From NCBI GenBank assembly GCA_035222895.1, contig JAVYIG010002735.1, forward strand, positions 62,001 to 126,000: a DNA stretch of 64,000 nt, in the 5' to 3' direction. Each line of letters begins with the position of its first letter. The stretch's first letter is position 1. The notes under the pieces are model-generated. The model was not told where the DNA came from, ran no database searches, and saw only the letters and a list, made by a program, of their open reading frames with translations. Positions 47,033 to 60,020 of this stretch are shown piece by piece. A program made the position numbers and the translations under genes. Source of the stretch: Strongylocentrotus droebachiensis (taxonomy: Eukaryota > Echinodermata > Echinoidea > Camarodonta > Strongylocentrotidae).

Positions 47033-47643
47033 CTCTATGTACTACTAGTATATAGTACTTTTCTCTACTCATTAAACAGGTTATATAACGACCTTTTTCG
47101 ACAGAAGACAAGAAGAAAAAAAAGGTACGCTAACAATTATTACATGTTATGGTAAGAAGAGAATTTGAAATAACTTTCTAAAATTTGAAGCTTTCTCCCT
47201 AGTAAGACTTGTACTATGTGAATATCTCATTAAGAAATTCAGACGACACTATTTCACCTTTCCAATTGCACCATGCATAGTGACAATGTATGACTCCAAG
47301 ACATACATGTATAACAATCAATTGGTAAAAGCCTTATCAATATCAAAAGCACAAGTTAAAGTTAAGTTACCTTTTATTCCTTTTTTATCAGTATATCAAT
47401 ATATTCTCATTCAGTGGCGAAAGCAGAAATAAGTGATAACAATGGGCGCGGCAAAATTTATTTAGCCTCCAATATTTGTTGTCTACTTTACTTTAAGCCA
47501 TTTTCATCGTCTGCCTCATCCACACTACCGCCATGACTCCCCCTCTTTGTTTTTTCTTCATTATTTTCGTTACTATTATCATTATTTGGGGGAGGGGGGT
47601 ATAGGAGAAGGTCTTGATTTGAGACACCCTAATTCATAGTTAC

Positions 47644-50055
47644 CTCGACGCTCCACTGACTCGAACACGAAAGTGTCACCATTTCTTGGTATCTTGTCAA
47701 GCAAACATGCTAGATCAGGATGAAGATAATCCATCGGCTGAAAATTGACAATATATGCAGAAAATCATGGGTTTAACTATATAACAATGTGCATATTTCA
47801 ATCATTTCAATCACAAACAATTCATTTTATCTACATGACTTGCAGACAGCAGATATTAAGGCGGTATCATATTTTCAGTGACATGTGCTGTGTAATATTG
47901 ATGGTAAACTAACTCTCTTCCCTTCTTTGGGAGTACGATCTGATCTTTTTGAGAATACACCCATGATTCAAAATGTGTAAATATCACTCGAGTTTCTTTC
48001 GGGGGATACACAACAATCTATGGTGATTGAAAGATTATCTTGAACTATTAATTTAAAATCACGAGGGTCAAGAAAGACAAAACCTTTCTTTGAGTTCAGT
48101 TATGTACCTTCATTTTGTTGTGTACTGCGTCGTATAGTGTGTTGGTGATATGATGACGAATTGTACAAAGTTGGCCTCGTTGACCTCTGAATTCATAAAA
48201 CTCCAGGTAGAATCGAGCTGTGGAGGAGAAGCAAATACAAATTCTTCTAAATTCATGTAAATATAATCTTAACATGTATAGTTGAGCCAACAAAATATTC
48301 ATCGTCATCATCACCACCACCATCACCATCAACATGAGCAGCAGGACTCTCATCTCAATCTTATTGAGTAACCATGGTTACGGACCTCTTTCACCTGTGA
48401 ATTTTCCCATGGTAACTTTTTCTCCTGAAGTATTGAGATAGATCTGTGGAACATCATCTAAATCTTGACTGATGAAAGACAGTGCTGATGTGTGAACGTG
48501 TCTGGGCCCCGGTCTGGGCCATCGACTCACTCCATCAATTTCAGAGTGCCCTTCGCACACCACATCTATAATATATAAGACAAAATTAAATAATTATGAA
48601 TGAAAGCAAATACCAAAAATCGTACTTCAGAAAAGTAGATTCATAATTATTTATTTAGTTAAGTATTCATTTTTTTATTTAATCGTTGATTCATTTATTC
48701 ACTTATTAAGTTTCGTTCATTAATTACAAATATTCCAATGATGTTCGTTTATTGAAGTATACCGCATATTACAAATCATGGTCGTAATCGCTCGCTGTTG
48801 ATGTATCTTGCGGCTATTTGTAAGTGTTTCGTATGTGTGTGTGTGTGTGCTTTTTTTTTTTTTTTTTGGGGGGGGGGGGGTGTCCTATTTACCTTTATCA
48901 TCTATGGTGATCCGTATCGTTGTCTTCTCGAGATGAACCTTATCTCCTTCTCCATATTTTCTCAGGATTGTCTGGTCAAGGAATTAGAGTGGAAGCAAAA
49001 AGTGAGTTAAATTCCAACCCTTATACAAGCATCAAGCACGATCGCAAAGTCTTTCAAGAAATCCACTGAGATCAGTTCAAAAACCTTACTGAATTGCCAA
49101 GAGAAATATTGTTAAGATTGTGCAATACGTCATTGTAATGTCTACATATTTCAAAATTGAACAGGTCTATTGACATTTCGTTACGCTTGATTTTTTGTTT
49201 AAGCATTTGCAATCCTGTTGTAAATATTAGAGATTATACTAATCGTGGTATTTTGTGAGACTGTCGGAAAATAGCACTGGCAACACTTGGAGGCGCGATA
49301 GCTCAGTCGGTAGAGCAGTGGTCTCGTAATCCGGTGACCCGGGTTCGAAACCAAGGCGATGCGCTAGTGCCCTTTGGTAAGGCATTAATCCTCATTACCA
49401 GGTCCCTCGGAGAGGACCTAAAGCCGTCGGCCGTCTGGTTGCTTACTTACAAGCATTTATGCTTTCTTAGCAGGCAGGTAAAACAACCACCACCACCAAA
49501 GTATGTAATACAGAGTAAATTACAGATGATCGCAACTTTCTTTTTAAAATGAACTCATATTGTTAATAAAAAAAACAAAGTTTATACACTTACATGATGT
49601 GGCATCAAACAGTCAACTACGTCTTTCGATTTGAAGGCTATTCTACCAAAGAGTCCATCGGTTTCGTCACACCCCTCCTTCTCGACTCCCTCCTCGGGTT
49701 CCGTCATCTGAGCGTTGACAGGAATGATCAGGACATCGACCAGCGGTTCTGGGCTGAATGAAAGGACTGTATTCTCCAAGTCTTCGTTCAGGCAATAGTC
49801 ATTTTCGCTTTTGATATCGGGCTTGGATTCCTTGGTCGAGGAGTTCTTCTCGAAAACTCTACTATCAAGAAAGAAGGAATTATTGTTCGAATCTATGGTT
49901 TGTGTCCGCTTGCATTGTGGGGATAGGGAGGGCACTTGATCTGCCATAACTCTAGGGGATGAAGTTCTCAGATGAGGACTGCTTTCCACCTTATTTGCCG
50001 CCAATGTTCGCTCTGAAAAATGTCGCTTGATCCCAGCCTTCTCCTTAAAATTCAT
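47644..50055 (-). CDS. Unrecognised protein, five exons seen, 3' end not found
   Basis: Exons on the minus strand: 50055-49594 (ATG), 48971-48893, 48565-48395, 48217-48108 and 47737-47644. All junctions join in frame, giving about 305 residues. The first 154 residues are polar and look disordered (SPRVMADQVPSLSPQCKR). The following part looks globular: ILRKYGEGDKVHLEKTTIRI, RWPRPGPRHVHTSALSFI, GARFYLEFYEFRGQRGQLC, NTLYDAVHNKMK and NGDTFVFESVERR. There is no signal peptide or membrane segment, so an intracellular protein is likely. The last donor is in phase 1, so more coding sequence should follow to the left, but I could not identify it. Intron 1 holds a SINE. Family unknown. Confidence 0.72.
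49290..49500 (+). mobile_element. tRNA-derived SINE (family A), copy 2
   Basis: Box A (tagctcagtcggtagagc), box B (gggttcgaaacc) and body (ggtccctcggagaggaccta, ccgtcggccgtctggttgct) match copy 1 at 5221-5515 without the interruption. It lies in intron 1 of the 47644-50055 gene, in antisense to it. Confidence 0.75.
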
Positions 50056-50223
50056 AGAAGATCGTTTTCTCTGCTTGTTTAGTATAGCAATATTGGAACT
50101 GCTGTTTAATTCTCTTAAAACGAAATAAAATCCATGTAATGAACGTAGATTGATACTTGAAAGTTCTTCTATTCTGTAAGTTGATCTTTGTAGCTAATGA
50201 GCAGTCAACTTTTCGAGTCCTGG

Positions 50224-50231
50224 TATTTATA
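50224..50231 (-). promoter_or_regulatory. TATA box for the 47644-50055 gene
   Basis: TATAAATA on the minus strand, about 170 bases upstream of the ATG at 50055. This would place the start of transcription near 50200 and give a 5' leader of about 145 bases with no visible intron. Further upstream, at 50299-50308, gggaaatctc is close to an NF-kB site, but one near-match is weak evidence. Confidence 0.5.
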
Positions 50232-50239
50232 CTTTTCAT

Positions 50240-52010
50240 TCAACACACATATATCAATGCGCACAGCCATGGATTCAGTGATATGTAATAACCAGAAGGG
50301 AAATCTCGGAAAAACACAAAAGGAACGAAAGGGAAAGAAGGCGTTAGTTTGTCAAGCTCAATAGCTTCATCTCGTGACCTGTACATCAACGCATTCAGTC
50401 AGGTAACTCGATAGAGGTTGGGTGTGAAGGCAGTCAGGAAGAACCACGTGATTAGGTGCAAAGTGTCCTATCACGTGTCATAAGACTTTGTTTCCTTTTT
50501 TCCCTCTATTAACACAGCCTGATTCCATAGGGGGAGGGGGTCGGTTGGTTCTGATCTCGACCACTTTTATTTTGTTTTTTCTGTAAATTGTAATGTACTT
50601 CCCATCAACAATATTTGCATACTTGAAGCTTATAACTGTTGGTAGAGGTAGTAATAGTAGTAGGAGTATATAGTAGTAGTAGGGTGATCACACTGCCTGT
50701 GCAAACAATCTGCCCCGCGAACACACACACACAACAGCAGTCAGTTGGTAGAAATAGCAATTTTTGTAATTTTTTTATTTAAACTATACAATATTTTTAA
50801 ATTTCTATATTACATATATTTCAAGTATACCTTTAACTACAATTCTGTGTAGTTTTATTGTTATAGGCATGTGGGATATATGTTAAATTATTTAATTAGA
50901 ATATTGTCTTTTCAGCCATATGTGACATGGCCCGCTGATCGCCTTGGTGAAAATGCACCTCAATGTATAAAACTCCCCTACAAAATGAAATATCCTCATG
51001 TGTTTCACTCATTGAATCAATTTGTTATTTACACTCCAGGTAGCCACAACTATATTGGGGTCACCAGTTTTTGTGGTACTCTAAAATTCAGTCCCTGTGA
51101 AATATTATGGCCTGTTGAATGGTTTCTCGGAAAATCGTCATTAATCCTCAAATCTGACATCTTTTAAATAGCCAAAAATACTGTGATGTAGCTGAAAGTC
51201 TACAAATTCTTATCATATGATCGGTTTTTCTGAATAATTTGTGAAACATATGAGGAAATAGCTGTGACGGTGATCCAAGTAATTTCCATCGCCATATTTT
51301 ATTGGCATTGCCAAAAAAATTGGAAAATTTAAGGTTAATATTTGGTGTAAATATGATCTATGAATATATGACTTTAAAAATGCCAACAAAATGAACAGTT
51401 TGACTTTTCTAATTTGCATAATGAGTGCGCGAATATATAATTAGTTCAAATGACCTAATTTGCATATTTAATGAATATTCATGATTTTTTTTTATATTTC
51501 AAATGAAGTATATTTCCATACCTGTCTGATATACATAGGTTTCACTGATGTATCATGTTCGGTCTTGATTTGATTACATATGCGCATATTAATTAGGTGG
51601 ACTTAGTTATTTTCACAACTTTTTCATATCTGCAGATTTGCGAAATAAGCAAAAATAACTTATTTTGTCGGCTTCTGTTTTCAAAACGGTAATAGATATA
51701 TCATATATGAATTTTCTTTTTTGTATTTTTTACCACAAAGATGATATTTTAGTGTCTGATAATTTAATTTATCATTTGTGTCCGAGAAAGTAATGAATTA
51801 AGATGTCAACTTGGTCGAATTTTGCCGTTTTTGCCAGTTTGACCATTTCTGGCAGGTTTTTCAGTAATTTTGTGATATCAAAAAAATGGTATAAAATCGC
51901 AACGCATTGACCGATTTCAATTCTGTTTTTTGATTTTTTTTTTAAGCTTTCATAAAGCTTGATCATTTGCAATCATCAAATAACATGTGTTTGTTGTACT
52001 TATTTTTGGT
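50240..52010. other. No gene seen; AT-rich, repeat-like
   Basis: The stretch at 51400-51480 (tttgcata repeated, tgaatattcatga) and the open frame at 50871-51167 do not look like known coding sequence. The region may be an old repeat. Confidence 0.4.
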
Positions 52011-52017
52011 GTGCTAT

Positions 52018-52324
52018 AGCTACTACTACTTCTACTACTACCATCACCACCACCACCAGCACCACTACTACTACTAGTACTACTACTACTACTACTACTT
52101 CTAATACTACTTCTACCACTACTACTTACACTATTGCTGCCAGTACTCCTACTACTACCACTCTAACTACTACTACTACTCATACTACATGTATTATTAC
52201 TACTACTACTACTACTACTACTACAATACTACTAGTACTTCTACTACTTATCCAACTACTACTACTAATACTACTACTAATACTTCTTCTACCACTACTA
52301 CTAACACTATTACTGTCATTACTT

Positions 52325-52373
<49 letters not shown>

Positions 52374-52423
52374 GTATACTACTCCTCCTCCTCCTACTAC
52401 TACTTCTTCTACTACTACTACTG

Positions 52424-52454
<31 letters not shown>

Positions 52455-52455
52455 A
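52018..52455. repeat. CTA/ACT trinucleotide microsatellite, about 435 bp
   Basis: Long runs of ACT with interspersed TTC, ACC and CTC triplets. Open in several frames (poly-Thr, poly-Tyr, poly-Leu, poly-Val), none expected to be coding. Confidence 0.95.
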
Positions 52456-52469
52456 AGTCGTAATTGTGA

Positions 52470-53880
52470 AGATAAACATATCAATTACATTATCGGAGCT
52501 GCGGTTTCAACCAAATGCAGTGTTTATTCATTCATTTATTAATTTTCATCTCATGCAATGGAGGTACATGGGTCCCCCACCATAAGTAGTAGTATCTGAT
52601 TTACATGACATATAAATTGGAGAACGATTATTAAATGGGAAAGAGGGCTTTGACATTCCCGCCAAAACAACTTCAGTCTATATGAATGGGTTCTGTGATT
52701 GACACAGGCGTTTTGCAAAACAAAGAGATTTGTTGTGCAGAGGAGAAATATTCAAGCATGCAGACTCTGACATATTGCTCAATAGCCATAACGTCCATTC
52801 GGAGTACAATTATTAAATGTTACCACTATTATAAGCTGACACTGCTCTTATCAATAGTATGCAGGACATTATTTTATCAATCCATGTGTAGTATGTTGTA
52901 TGGTTTGTTTATTCTCGTCTACGCAGGGCTTGTAATAAACTCACATATCCCTGGTCTACGTCTGTCGATCATTCAGTATTTGATATTAACGCCGATATAA
53001 TAGTTTGCGTAACCAGCTGACAAAGTGACTAGGGTTCAATTTATAATTTAGACTCAAAGTTCTTGTTCAAATATATTTAAGGGTTTAGTTTTACGACTGA
53101 TGTTTACAACAAGGACTTCTATTTATTCATACACTCTTCAATAATAACTACTTAAAATTTCGTGAGAGGTTTAAAGGTCCCCCTTATTCTCAAACAATAA
53201 CTTAACATGGCTCAGCATTGCCGAGTTTACAAACAGTTACAAGCAGAGTTCTCATCCGGGTGAATAGTTTCTCTATTCTCACGATTCCGATGTATTTTGT
53301 AGGTCTGGATGTTGACTATGAACCTGTCAATAACCAAAGAAAGACTATTATCAAATTTTATACACAACATCCGTAAAAGTACCATAGTTTACTAAATTAC
53401 ATAAGAAATGGAATAGGAAGAGGGTCACAGAGTTTTAGTGTGATTGATGATGATAAGCAAACAAAATGAAAGGCCTTGTATGATACGGCAACCCATTGGA
53501 AGGCTATATTGGATAATATCAATATACACACTAGCTACCCACGCACTTTATCTGAAGCTAACTTGTTTACCAAAACAATTTGCTCGAGTTTGACTACCTG
53601 TTCCTGGTCACAGGAATAAAAGAGTCACGTGAATAAAGGGGATTTCCAGACAGGTGATGCAATCTCGGACAAAATTTCTGGATTGATCCATGATGTAAGA
53701 GTATAGGCCTAGGGTCACAGAAAAGTCGCTCGTGATCGGTGCATCGAGATCGAATCATTTCAAAGTTCATTCAATGTAAAAGGTCGATATTCCAGGCCTA
53801 GTTACACCACTTGACCGACTAAAGACCGACTCCGAACCCACTAATTGTTTTCTTTCAATTGGCGGTAATGTAATTTTTTG
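52470..53880. other. No gene seen
   Basis: AT-rich single-copy-looking sequence; none of its open frames shows a recognisable motif or matched splice sites. Confidence 0.4.
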
Positions 53881-53883
53881 TGC

Positions 53884-54042
53884 GGGCAGGTGTCGGTCTG
53901 GTGTCGGTCTGGTGTCGGTCTGGTGTCGGTCTGGTGTCGGTCTTGTATCGGTCTGGTGTCGGTCTGGTGACGGTCTGATGTCGGTCTGGTGTCGGTCTGG
54001 TGTCGGTCTGGTGTCGGTCTGGTGTTGGTCTTGTGTCGGTAT
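53884..54042. repeat. 11 bp minisatellite, about 14 units
   Basis: Unit ggtgtcggtct, with single-base variants (ggtgacggtct, tgtatcggtct). Since 33 bp equals three units and 11 codons, every frame stays open; on the minus strand it would encode [11 protein letters not shown] repeats. A preceding segment (53805-53835, gaccgact) has related motifs. Confidence 0.92.
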
Positions 54043-54629
54043 GACTGGAACAAGAGAACATGACTGCTTTCCACTCCCAAATCACACCGACCAGATAGAC
54101 GACAGTTCGTCGACATTTTATTGAAGCGCATGGTTAATTTAATATATTTCCAAAGGATTTCGAAGAACTTGACTTATGACGGTTTTCTTGAAATGATGAA
54201 CAGGTCCTAGATGTAGTTCTTTGCACCAGAGACCGTCACCAGACCAAACAAATATTCACATTTATAGTTCTGAATAACCAAGAATCGGTCGATTTGATGT
54301 AGGTATATAACGTTATGGAGAAGGTTTGTCGAAGAATGCACTTACTATACGAAGTGTCTGAGGTACTACTATCTGGTATATTAAACTTTGAATTGAGCTG
54401 ATTATCAAAGAAAATCATTAAAATGATGTTCATCATCCTAAAGCTATAAAGCATGAAACTGTTGGCTCAAGGTCACATCGCTTCAAGAGACCGACTCACC
54501 ATTAGATGTGTTTAAATATCATGGATAAAACCATATAACTTCGACGCTATGACAATGAAATAATTATTATACGCGTGATAAAAACTGCACTGTTTTGTCA
54601 AAGTAGACTTCTTTTCGCGGATCCTTCTA

Positions 54630-55005
54630 CTTCTTTTTCTCCCTCTCTTTCTTTCCCTTACTCTCTCCTTCTCTCCATCTCTCCTCACCACCTCCCTCTT
54701 GTTCTCCCTCCTCTCTCTCTCTCTCTCCCTCTTTTTCTCTCTCTCTCTCTCTTTCTTTCCCTTACTCTCTCCTTCTCTCCATCTCTCCTCACCACCTCCC
54801 TCTTGTTCTCCCTCCTCTCTCTCTCTCTCTCTCCCTCTTTTTCTCTCTCTCTCTCTCTCTTTCTTTCCCTTACTCTCTCCTTCTCTCCATCTCTCCTCAC
54901 CACCTCCCTCTTGTTCTCCCTCCTCTCTCTCTTTCTCTCTCTCTCCCTCTCTCTCTCTCTCTCTCCCTCCCTATGTCTCTCTCTCTCTCCCTCTCTCTCT
55001 TCTAC
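54630..55005. repeat. CT microsatellite with a roughly 105 bp higher-order repeat
   Basis: The block cttactctctccttctctcc...caccacctccctcttgttc starts at 54657, 54761 and 54869, so the simple repeat is itself arranged in three longer tandem units. Confidence 0.92.
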
Positions 55006-55149
55006 TTGTCCGTGTTTTTTTGTTTCGTACTTTGTCTTTCTGTATTCCTTGTGTATTTTTCTCTTCAACTCCTTTTTTTCTGTCTGTGCATTTTCTTGTT
55101 TCTATATCTGTCAAAACTCTAAAAACTAAAACCGATACAAACATGTAAA

Positions 55150-56400
55150 ATAATGAGCTTTATAAAAGTACATACCTCCTCGTGATTTGAGAGATCGCTT
55201 GCACCTGTGAATGATGTCACCATGATAATATTTTTTCCTTTAATGGTCATTGATATTTGTCTTTTGTTACGTTATTTGCACTCCCGGAGAGCTAGACATG
55301 CTAGACCTTCTCTTATATAAATAGAGTGTTCCTCTATATTTTCTCACTTCCGCCTCACGTTTTTGTAATTGTGATCGCCAGACTTGTTTAAATGGGGGGG
55401 GGGGGGGGGGGGTGCACACAAAATCTGTTCTGAGTATTATGTTTACAAACTCATGGGATAGGAATGGGGGTAAGGTTAAGATCAACTATGTAACATCGCC
55501 AGCAATTCGTCATGACGAATTTGTGAGGGGTCGGACCAAACCAATTTGCAGACAGTTTAGCACATTTGTTTTACCAACAAGCAAAAACAGAAAAAAACAA
55601 AAAAACAATAAGGTCATCATTAGGCGATTAATTAACAAGGCTCTAAAATAAACGCGCCGACTGAAATATGTTAAGGGGTTGGGTCGGATTAAACACTCCC
55701 TCTGGTTATGCACCTATCTTAATGATACTCAGAATATAGAATATTAAATGTAGACCTACTATAATTATATCATGTCACATCTCCTCTAACGCATTCACTG
55801 AGGCATAAATCTATGTTTAAAGAAAGCAAAAGTGAAAGCATAATGAAATTTATCAATGAAAACGATCAATGGATTCAAATACCACATGATCATCTGTAAA
55901 CAATATATGTTCATTTACTGTGGTTAACTGGACGGGATATCCCCCACCATGTGTCACATGTCCAGATCAATAGTAGTTTTCACTTAATAATGGCATGGAA
56001 AGTTTGAGGAAAAGTAATGGAAAATTTATAGAGAAAAACAGAAATTGATGATATTTTTGTACACGACAAACGGGAGAGTTGAGTTCTTTACTCTTTTACA
56101 ATACACTACACACTGACCGAATTTCCAATCTGAGATAAGCAGAGCTTTTGAGATTTCAGATTTCAAACATTTCTGACTCTCTCATTATTCGTCTAATTTA
56201 TTTCAAACTTTCACCATTCCGTTTCTCTTATTTTCTGGTATCATACAAATGAAATATTATAAAGGTTGAATTTCCCTTCAATTACTTTCACCGTATGTCA
56301 TAATGTGTTCAGTTTAAAATAAAAATTGAAATAGTTTATTAATAAACATTTAATCGCGGCCAAAGGCCGAATTACGGAGTCGTGTACACAAAATAATACA
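55150..56400. other. No gene seen
   Basis: AT-rich; contains a G run of about 18 at 55395-55412. No supported feature. Confidence 0.4.
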
Positions 56401-56403
56401 ATA

Positions 56404-57180
56404 ATGACAATAATAATAATAGACACTTCTTTAGCGCCGTCTAACAACAAATTATATTCCGAGGCGCATTTATTATTGCCCCGGCTATACCGTGTGAGTA
56501 AAAAAAAAGTTTACACCTAGACAACTGCTAATTATTTTAAAAATAATCTATGAACAGTAAATTATTATATATCTTATGAAAGAGTGTTTTATCCCAAATC
56601 ATTTGGTATCATTTTTCTGTGGTATGTGTTTACGCTTGGATGAACATGAGGCATTCTCTTTGCGAGAGTGCAAAAATCGACTTGCGCCAAAATGATGCCT
56701 ACAGCATAATGTTGGGATTAGCGGAGTGAGAGAATGAATTGAATGTATAAAATGAAATGCATTGCATATGCTTTTTGCAGAAGCAAAGTCACACACACGC
56801 GCACACTTAATGTTCGTTGATATTAAATATTCAATATTTGATATGTGTGGCACGATTAGTTTTGGATCTGCAAAGACCGAATTAATACCTAAATCCCAAT
56901 TGCTTTGTTCAAACATCACACAAGCAACTTTGGCGCAAATCTATTTTTGCACTCTCGCAAACGATGCCTCGTGTTCATCCAAGCGTGAACACATACCACA
57001 CAAATATGATACCAATGATTTGGGATAAAACACCCTTTTATAAGATGTATAGTCATTTACTGTTCATAGATGATTTTTAAAATAATTATCAATTTTCTAA
57101 GTGTAAACTTTTTTTGACTCACACTGTAGTCTAGCTGCCATTACAGCGCTCTAGCATTTCAAGGAATTAAAACCTGCTAG
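56404..57180. repeat. SINE-like repeat split by a MITE
   Basis: Left part (tagcgccgtct, ccgaggcgcatttattatt, ccccggct) ends at 56489; right part (ctagctgccattacagcgct) resumes at 57129. The intact order is at 16960-17155. Confidence 0.65.
56490..57126. mobile_element. 637 bp Tc1/mariner-like MITE with about 205 bp TIRs
   Basis: Ends C(C/A)GTGTGAGT followed by AAAAAAAGTTTACAC on each arm. Inverted similarity runs inward through ctatgaacagtaaat, gtgttttatcccaaatcatt, cttggatgaaca and gcgagagtgcaaaaat. TA flanks both ends, and the host repeat resumes beyond. The central 220 bp is not inverted. No transposase. Confidence 0.82.
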
Positions 57181-57359
57181 GTTAACAATCGTATCAGAAA
57201 CGTATAACAAAAATAATGCCATAACATTTGCCCATGAAATAAGAAGTATTTAACTAGGTAGTGGGGTAAAAGACGATGTATATACTTGAATGAAGTGAAC
57301 AATTTAGGTGTAGGTATAAAATTTATTTGGTGCACTTTCTAATCTCTCTCTCTCTCTCT

Positions 57360-57650
57360 CTAGCACACAATGGGTGAAAGACAAAGCCATTGACACCTAC
57401 TTTGGTTTATTTTTTGAAAGTCTTTGTCATTATAATTTACTAAGGGAGAATAGATCAAAATCGCGTAAAAATCTAATTTCGTAATCATGATTCGTTCCTT
57501 GGTGCACGCCAACTTCTCTTCACTTCTCTGTATATATCCACCTTTCCGTATCAAATAATGATATCCTAAGAAATAGAAATATGGATGGATCACATTCAGG
57601 TTGGCTTTGAATCTCATGACATAGTTGATACCCGCTGACACATCTCAAGA
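57360..57650 (-). other. Possible cystatin-like exon fragment
   Basis: The minus-strand frame contains VSAGINYVMRFKANLN, which resembles the QVVAG-x-NY loop and following strand of stefins/cystatins; the rest (HPYFYFLGYHYLIRKGG) matches poorly. A pyrimidine tract ending in AG precedes it. No partner exons were found, so this may be chance or a relic. Confidence 0.2.
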
Positions 57651-57859
57651 AGAAAAGAAAGAAAGAAAGCAAATAGAGTTCGTTGTATAACGACATTGTG
57701 ACAGACGGTATAAAATACAAGTATGTAAGACCACTTCATCAATATACTACTAAAAATAAAACCATTTGACATAGGAAGAAGTTTTACTCCCGTAGTCTGT
57801 TTGCACGCTATTCTAATTACCGGCATCATGTTCGAATAAAAAACAACTAGCATGAATTA

Positions 57860-60020
57860 AACCTGACCGGTTCAGAATCGGTCAATGAAACCAGCCAGGA
57901 AAATATTTGTCCTGTCCTGCATTTTAAACAACAAAAAAAGAATCAGAATAAGAGCGGATAATACGATGTAGCATACATTGTTTTATATTTCCGGTAGAGT
58001 TCAACAGAATCTATATCAATATTTGTTTATTATTCTGAATAACCATCTCTCTCAGAAATTAACTTTGTAAAGGCTTGCTAGTATAAATAATTGCACGGAA
58101 ACAAAAGTGTCGGATGAATTTTCAATGTAAGTTGGATATCCAGATGTAATGGTTTTTTACCTATCAAATGTATTTGATTGCAATCATACTTTATCTTCTT
58201 CATAAAGAAGAAAGGTAGTCGTTTGAAATCTACGAGAAAAAAAATCACATAAAATGTATATATAATTATATCTATATTTTGTGTCAGTTGCATGCAGAAT
58301 GGGTTTTTACGAGGGTAAAACCTGTATAACATATAAAAGCATTCATTAAACATAGCTCTGGATTTTTACTGGGTAGCACACAGCAACTTTTCCCTTGTTA
58401 TTATGATGTTTGTTTCATAGTGTATAATCATTGTTTAGTCCTCTTCTCATTTCTATATCTAGTATATTCGCCACCCCTCTCTGTCTCTTGTTTATATGCA
58501 CCAATGGTCTCCCTACATGAAGAGGGCGCCGTAATATACCGAGGGCGCTATATACTGGTATACATCCGAAATCTGAGGACGTAACTTTTAATGCTCTTAG
58601 ATTTGGATGGATGGACTCACCTGCAAAAAAACGTAGGATTCATAAAGGACCAGGTTGCTTCGTTTTTAAAAAATAGCGACATCGACAACAAGAGCAACAA
58701 CAACATCAACAACAACAAAATAGACAATAATTTTCCTGCGTGACTTGACCATGGACTCATTCTTTCTGTTCGACCCAAGCTTCATGAATTTGTTTACAGA
58801 GTTTCCGGAAACCCACTGAAAACTTTAAAAAAATGTAAACAACATCTAAAACGCATTTAAAAGTTGTATAAACCGACTATCAAATCAAGCAAAGATTTCT
58901 ACCATATGATAATAATGGACTACAGATAAACAATATTTGTTTTCCCACTCTGACTTCGGAAGCGGATGCCCTTGGAGAGTCCGGATTAATGACAAAAATA
59001 AACCTTCACATGAAGAAATGATATGTGTTTGGAACAAGACGGTTCAGAACAAGACGGTTCCCACAGGTGTCAAAGTTTATGTGGTCGAACATCAGGAACT
59101 TTGTCAATAAACTTTTCCCTAAGAATCATACGAGTATGAATTGTGTAATTTTGTATTATAGAGATATCGACTGCTTTGAGAGGCCAGGCGCGCCAAGGGG
59201 TCATGGCAGGATGTGCACGTTCCCGAGAGCCTTTAAAACAGCCAGACCTCGAATATTAAAGCAGTCGATATGTCTTTTATAATTATGCCGAATTTAAACA
59301 AAAATCTACCAAGAATTCTTACCTTATCATTTTATTGAGTAAAGATTGGTTAAAACATCACGGAAAATCTGAGACACTGTAAATCTTCGCTGGAAAAATG
59401 ACTGAAAGTTTCAATCATTTTGGAATCGCAGACAAAAAGCACTGTATAGTGTCCGCGCTCGCACAAAGACAATTTTAACACGTAAACCTATGGGGATCGC
59501 AGCATGAGGGAATTTTTTTTTATAGACTTTTGACCGGTAGGCGGGTATGAGGGCATGGCTAAAATCACTGCTCAAATTTCAACAAATCAGATGGCTAGAT
59601 TTCTACAGAGAGGTATATAACAATAGATACTGCCTAGTCAATAACTATTTGCAGGATTTGAAGACGGTGTAATCGTACTATTCCCTAATGAGAACAAGCA
59701 AAATCTTTCCACTCCACCTCTCCACGCAGTGTTTTATTTGCCCTATAGCAGGACTGATTTGAGTACCGGTAGTGGTTAGCCCTCTTATTTCGCATGTCAT
59801 GATTATTGCCCCCAGCCTTGCTCAATTAAAGTAGACACACGAAGAATCAAAAGTGTTTTGAATTGATGCAAAACTCATATCATTGCGAAGGGAAAGCCTT
59901 ACTGATCAAATACAACAACTCTTCTCTTCACAATATGTTTCAGGCCCGCAGTAATCAACTCTTACAAATGTTAGTTTTGAGATCCAGATTTTCTGCCTTC
60001 AGCGGTCCTTTGTAGAGCGT
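57860..60020. other. No gene seen; one small foldback at 59160-59275
   Basis: The only structure is atatcgactgctttga (59162) inverted as taaagcagtcgatat (59257), enclosing a G/C-richer stretch with ggcgcgcc. Otherwise AT-rich sequence. Confidence 0.45.

Noticed and set aside
50871..51167. 98-residue protein
   Set aside because: No motif, no splice or promoter support, and the surrounding sequence is repeat-like.
51959..52585. Long Thr/Leu-rich protein of 208 residues
   Set aside because: It is made almost wholly of an ACT microsatellite.
53841..54131. Repeat-protein gene ([11 protein letters not shown])
   Set aside because: An 11 bp minisatellite is open in all frames by arithmetic; there are no splice sites or promoter to support coding.
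54575..55148. Ser/Leu-rich or Arg/Glu-rich proteins
   Set aside because: These are translations of a CT microsatellite.
57360..57650. Confident cystatin gene
   Set aside because: Only one short block resembles the QVVAG loop; no other exon was found. It is kept as a low-confidence feature.
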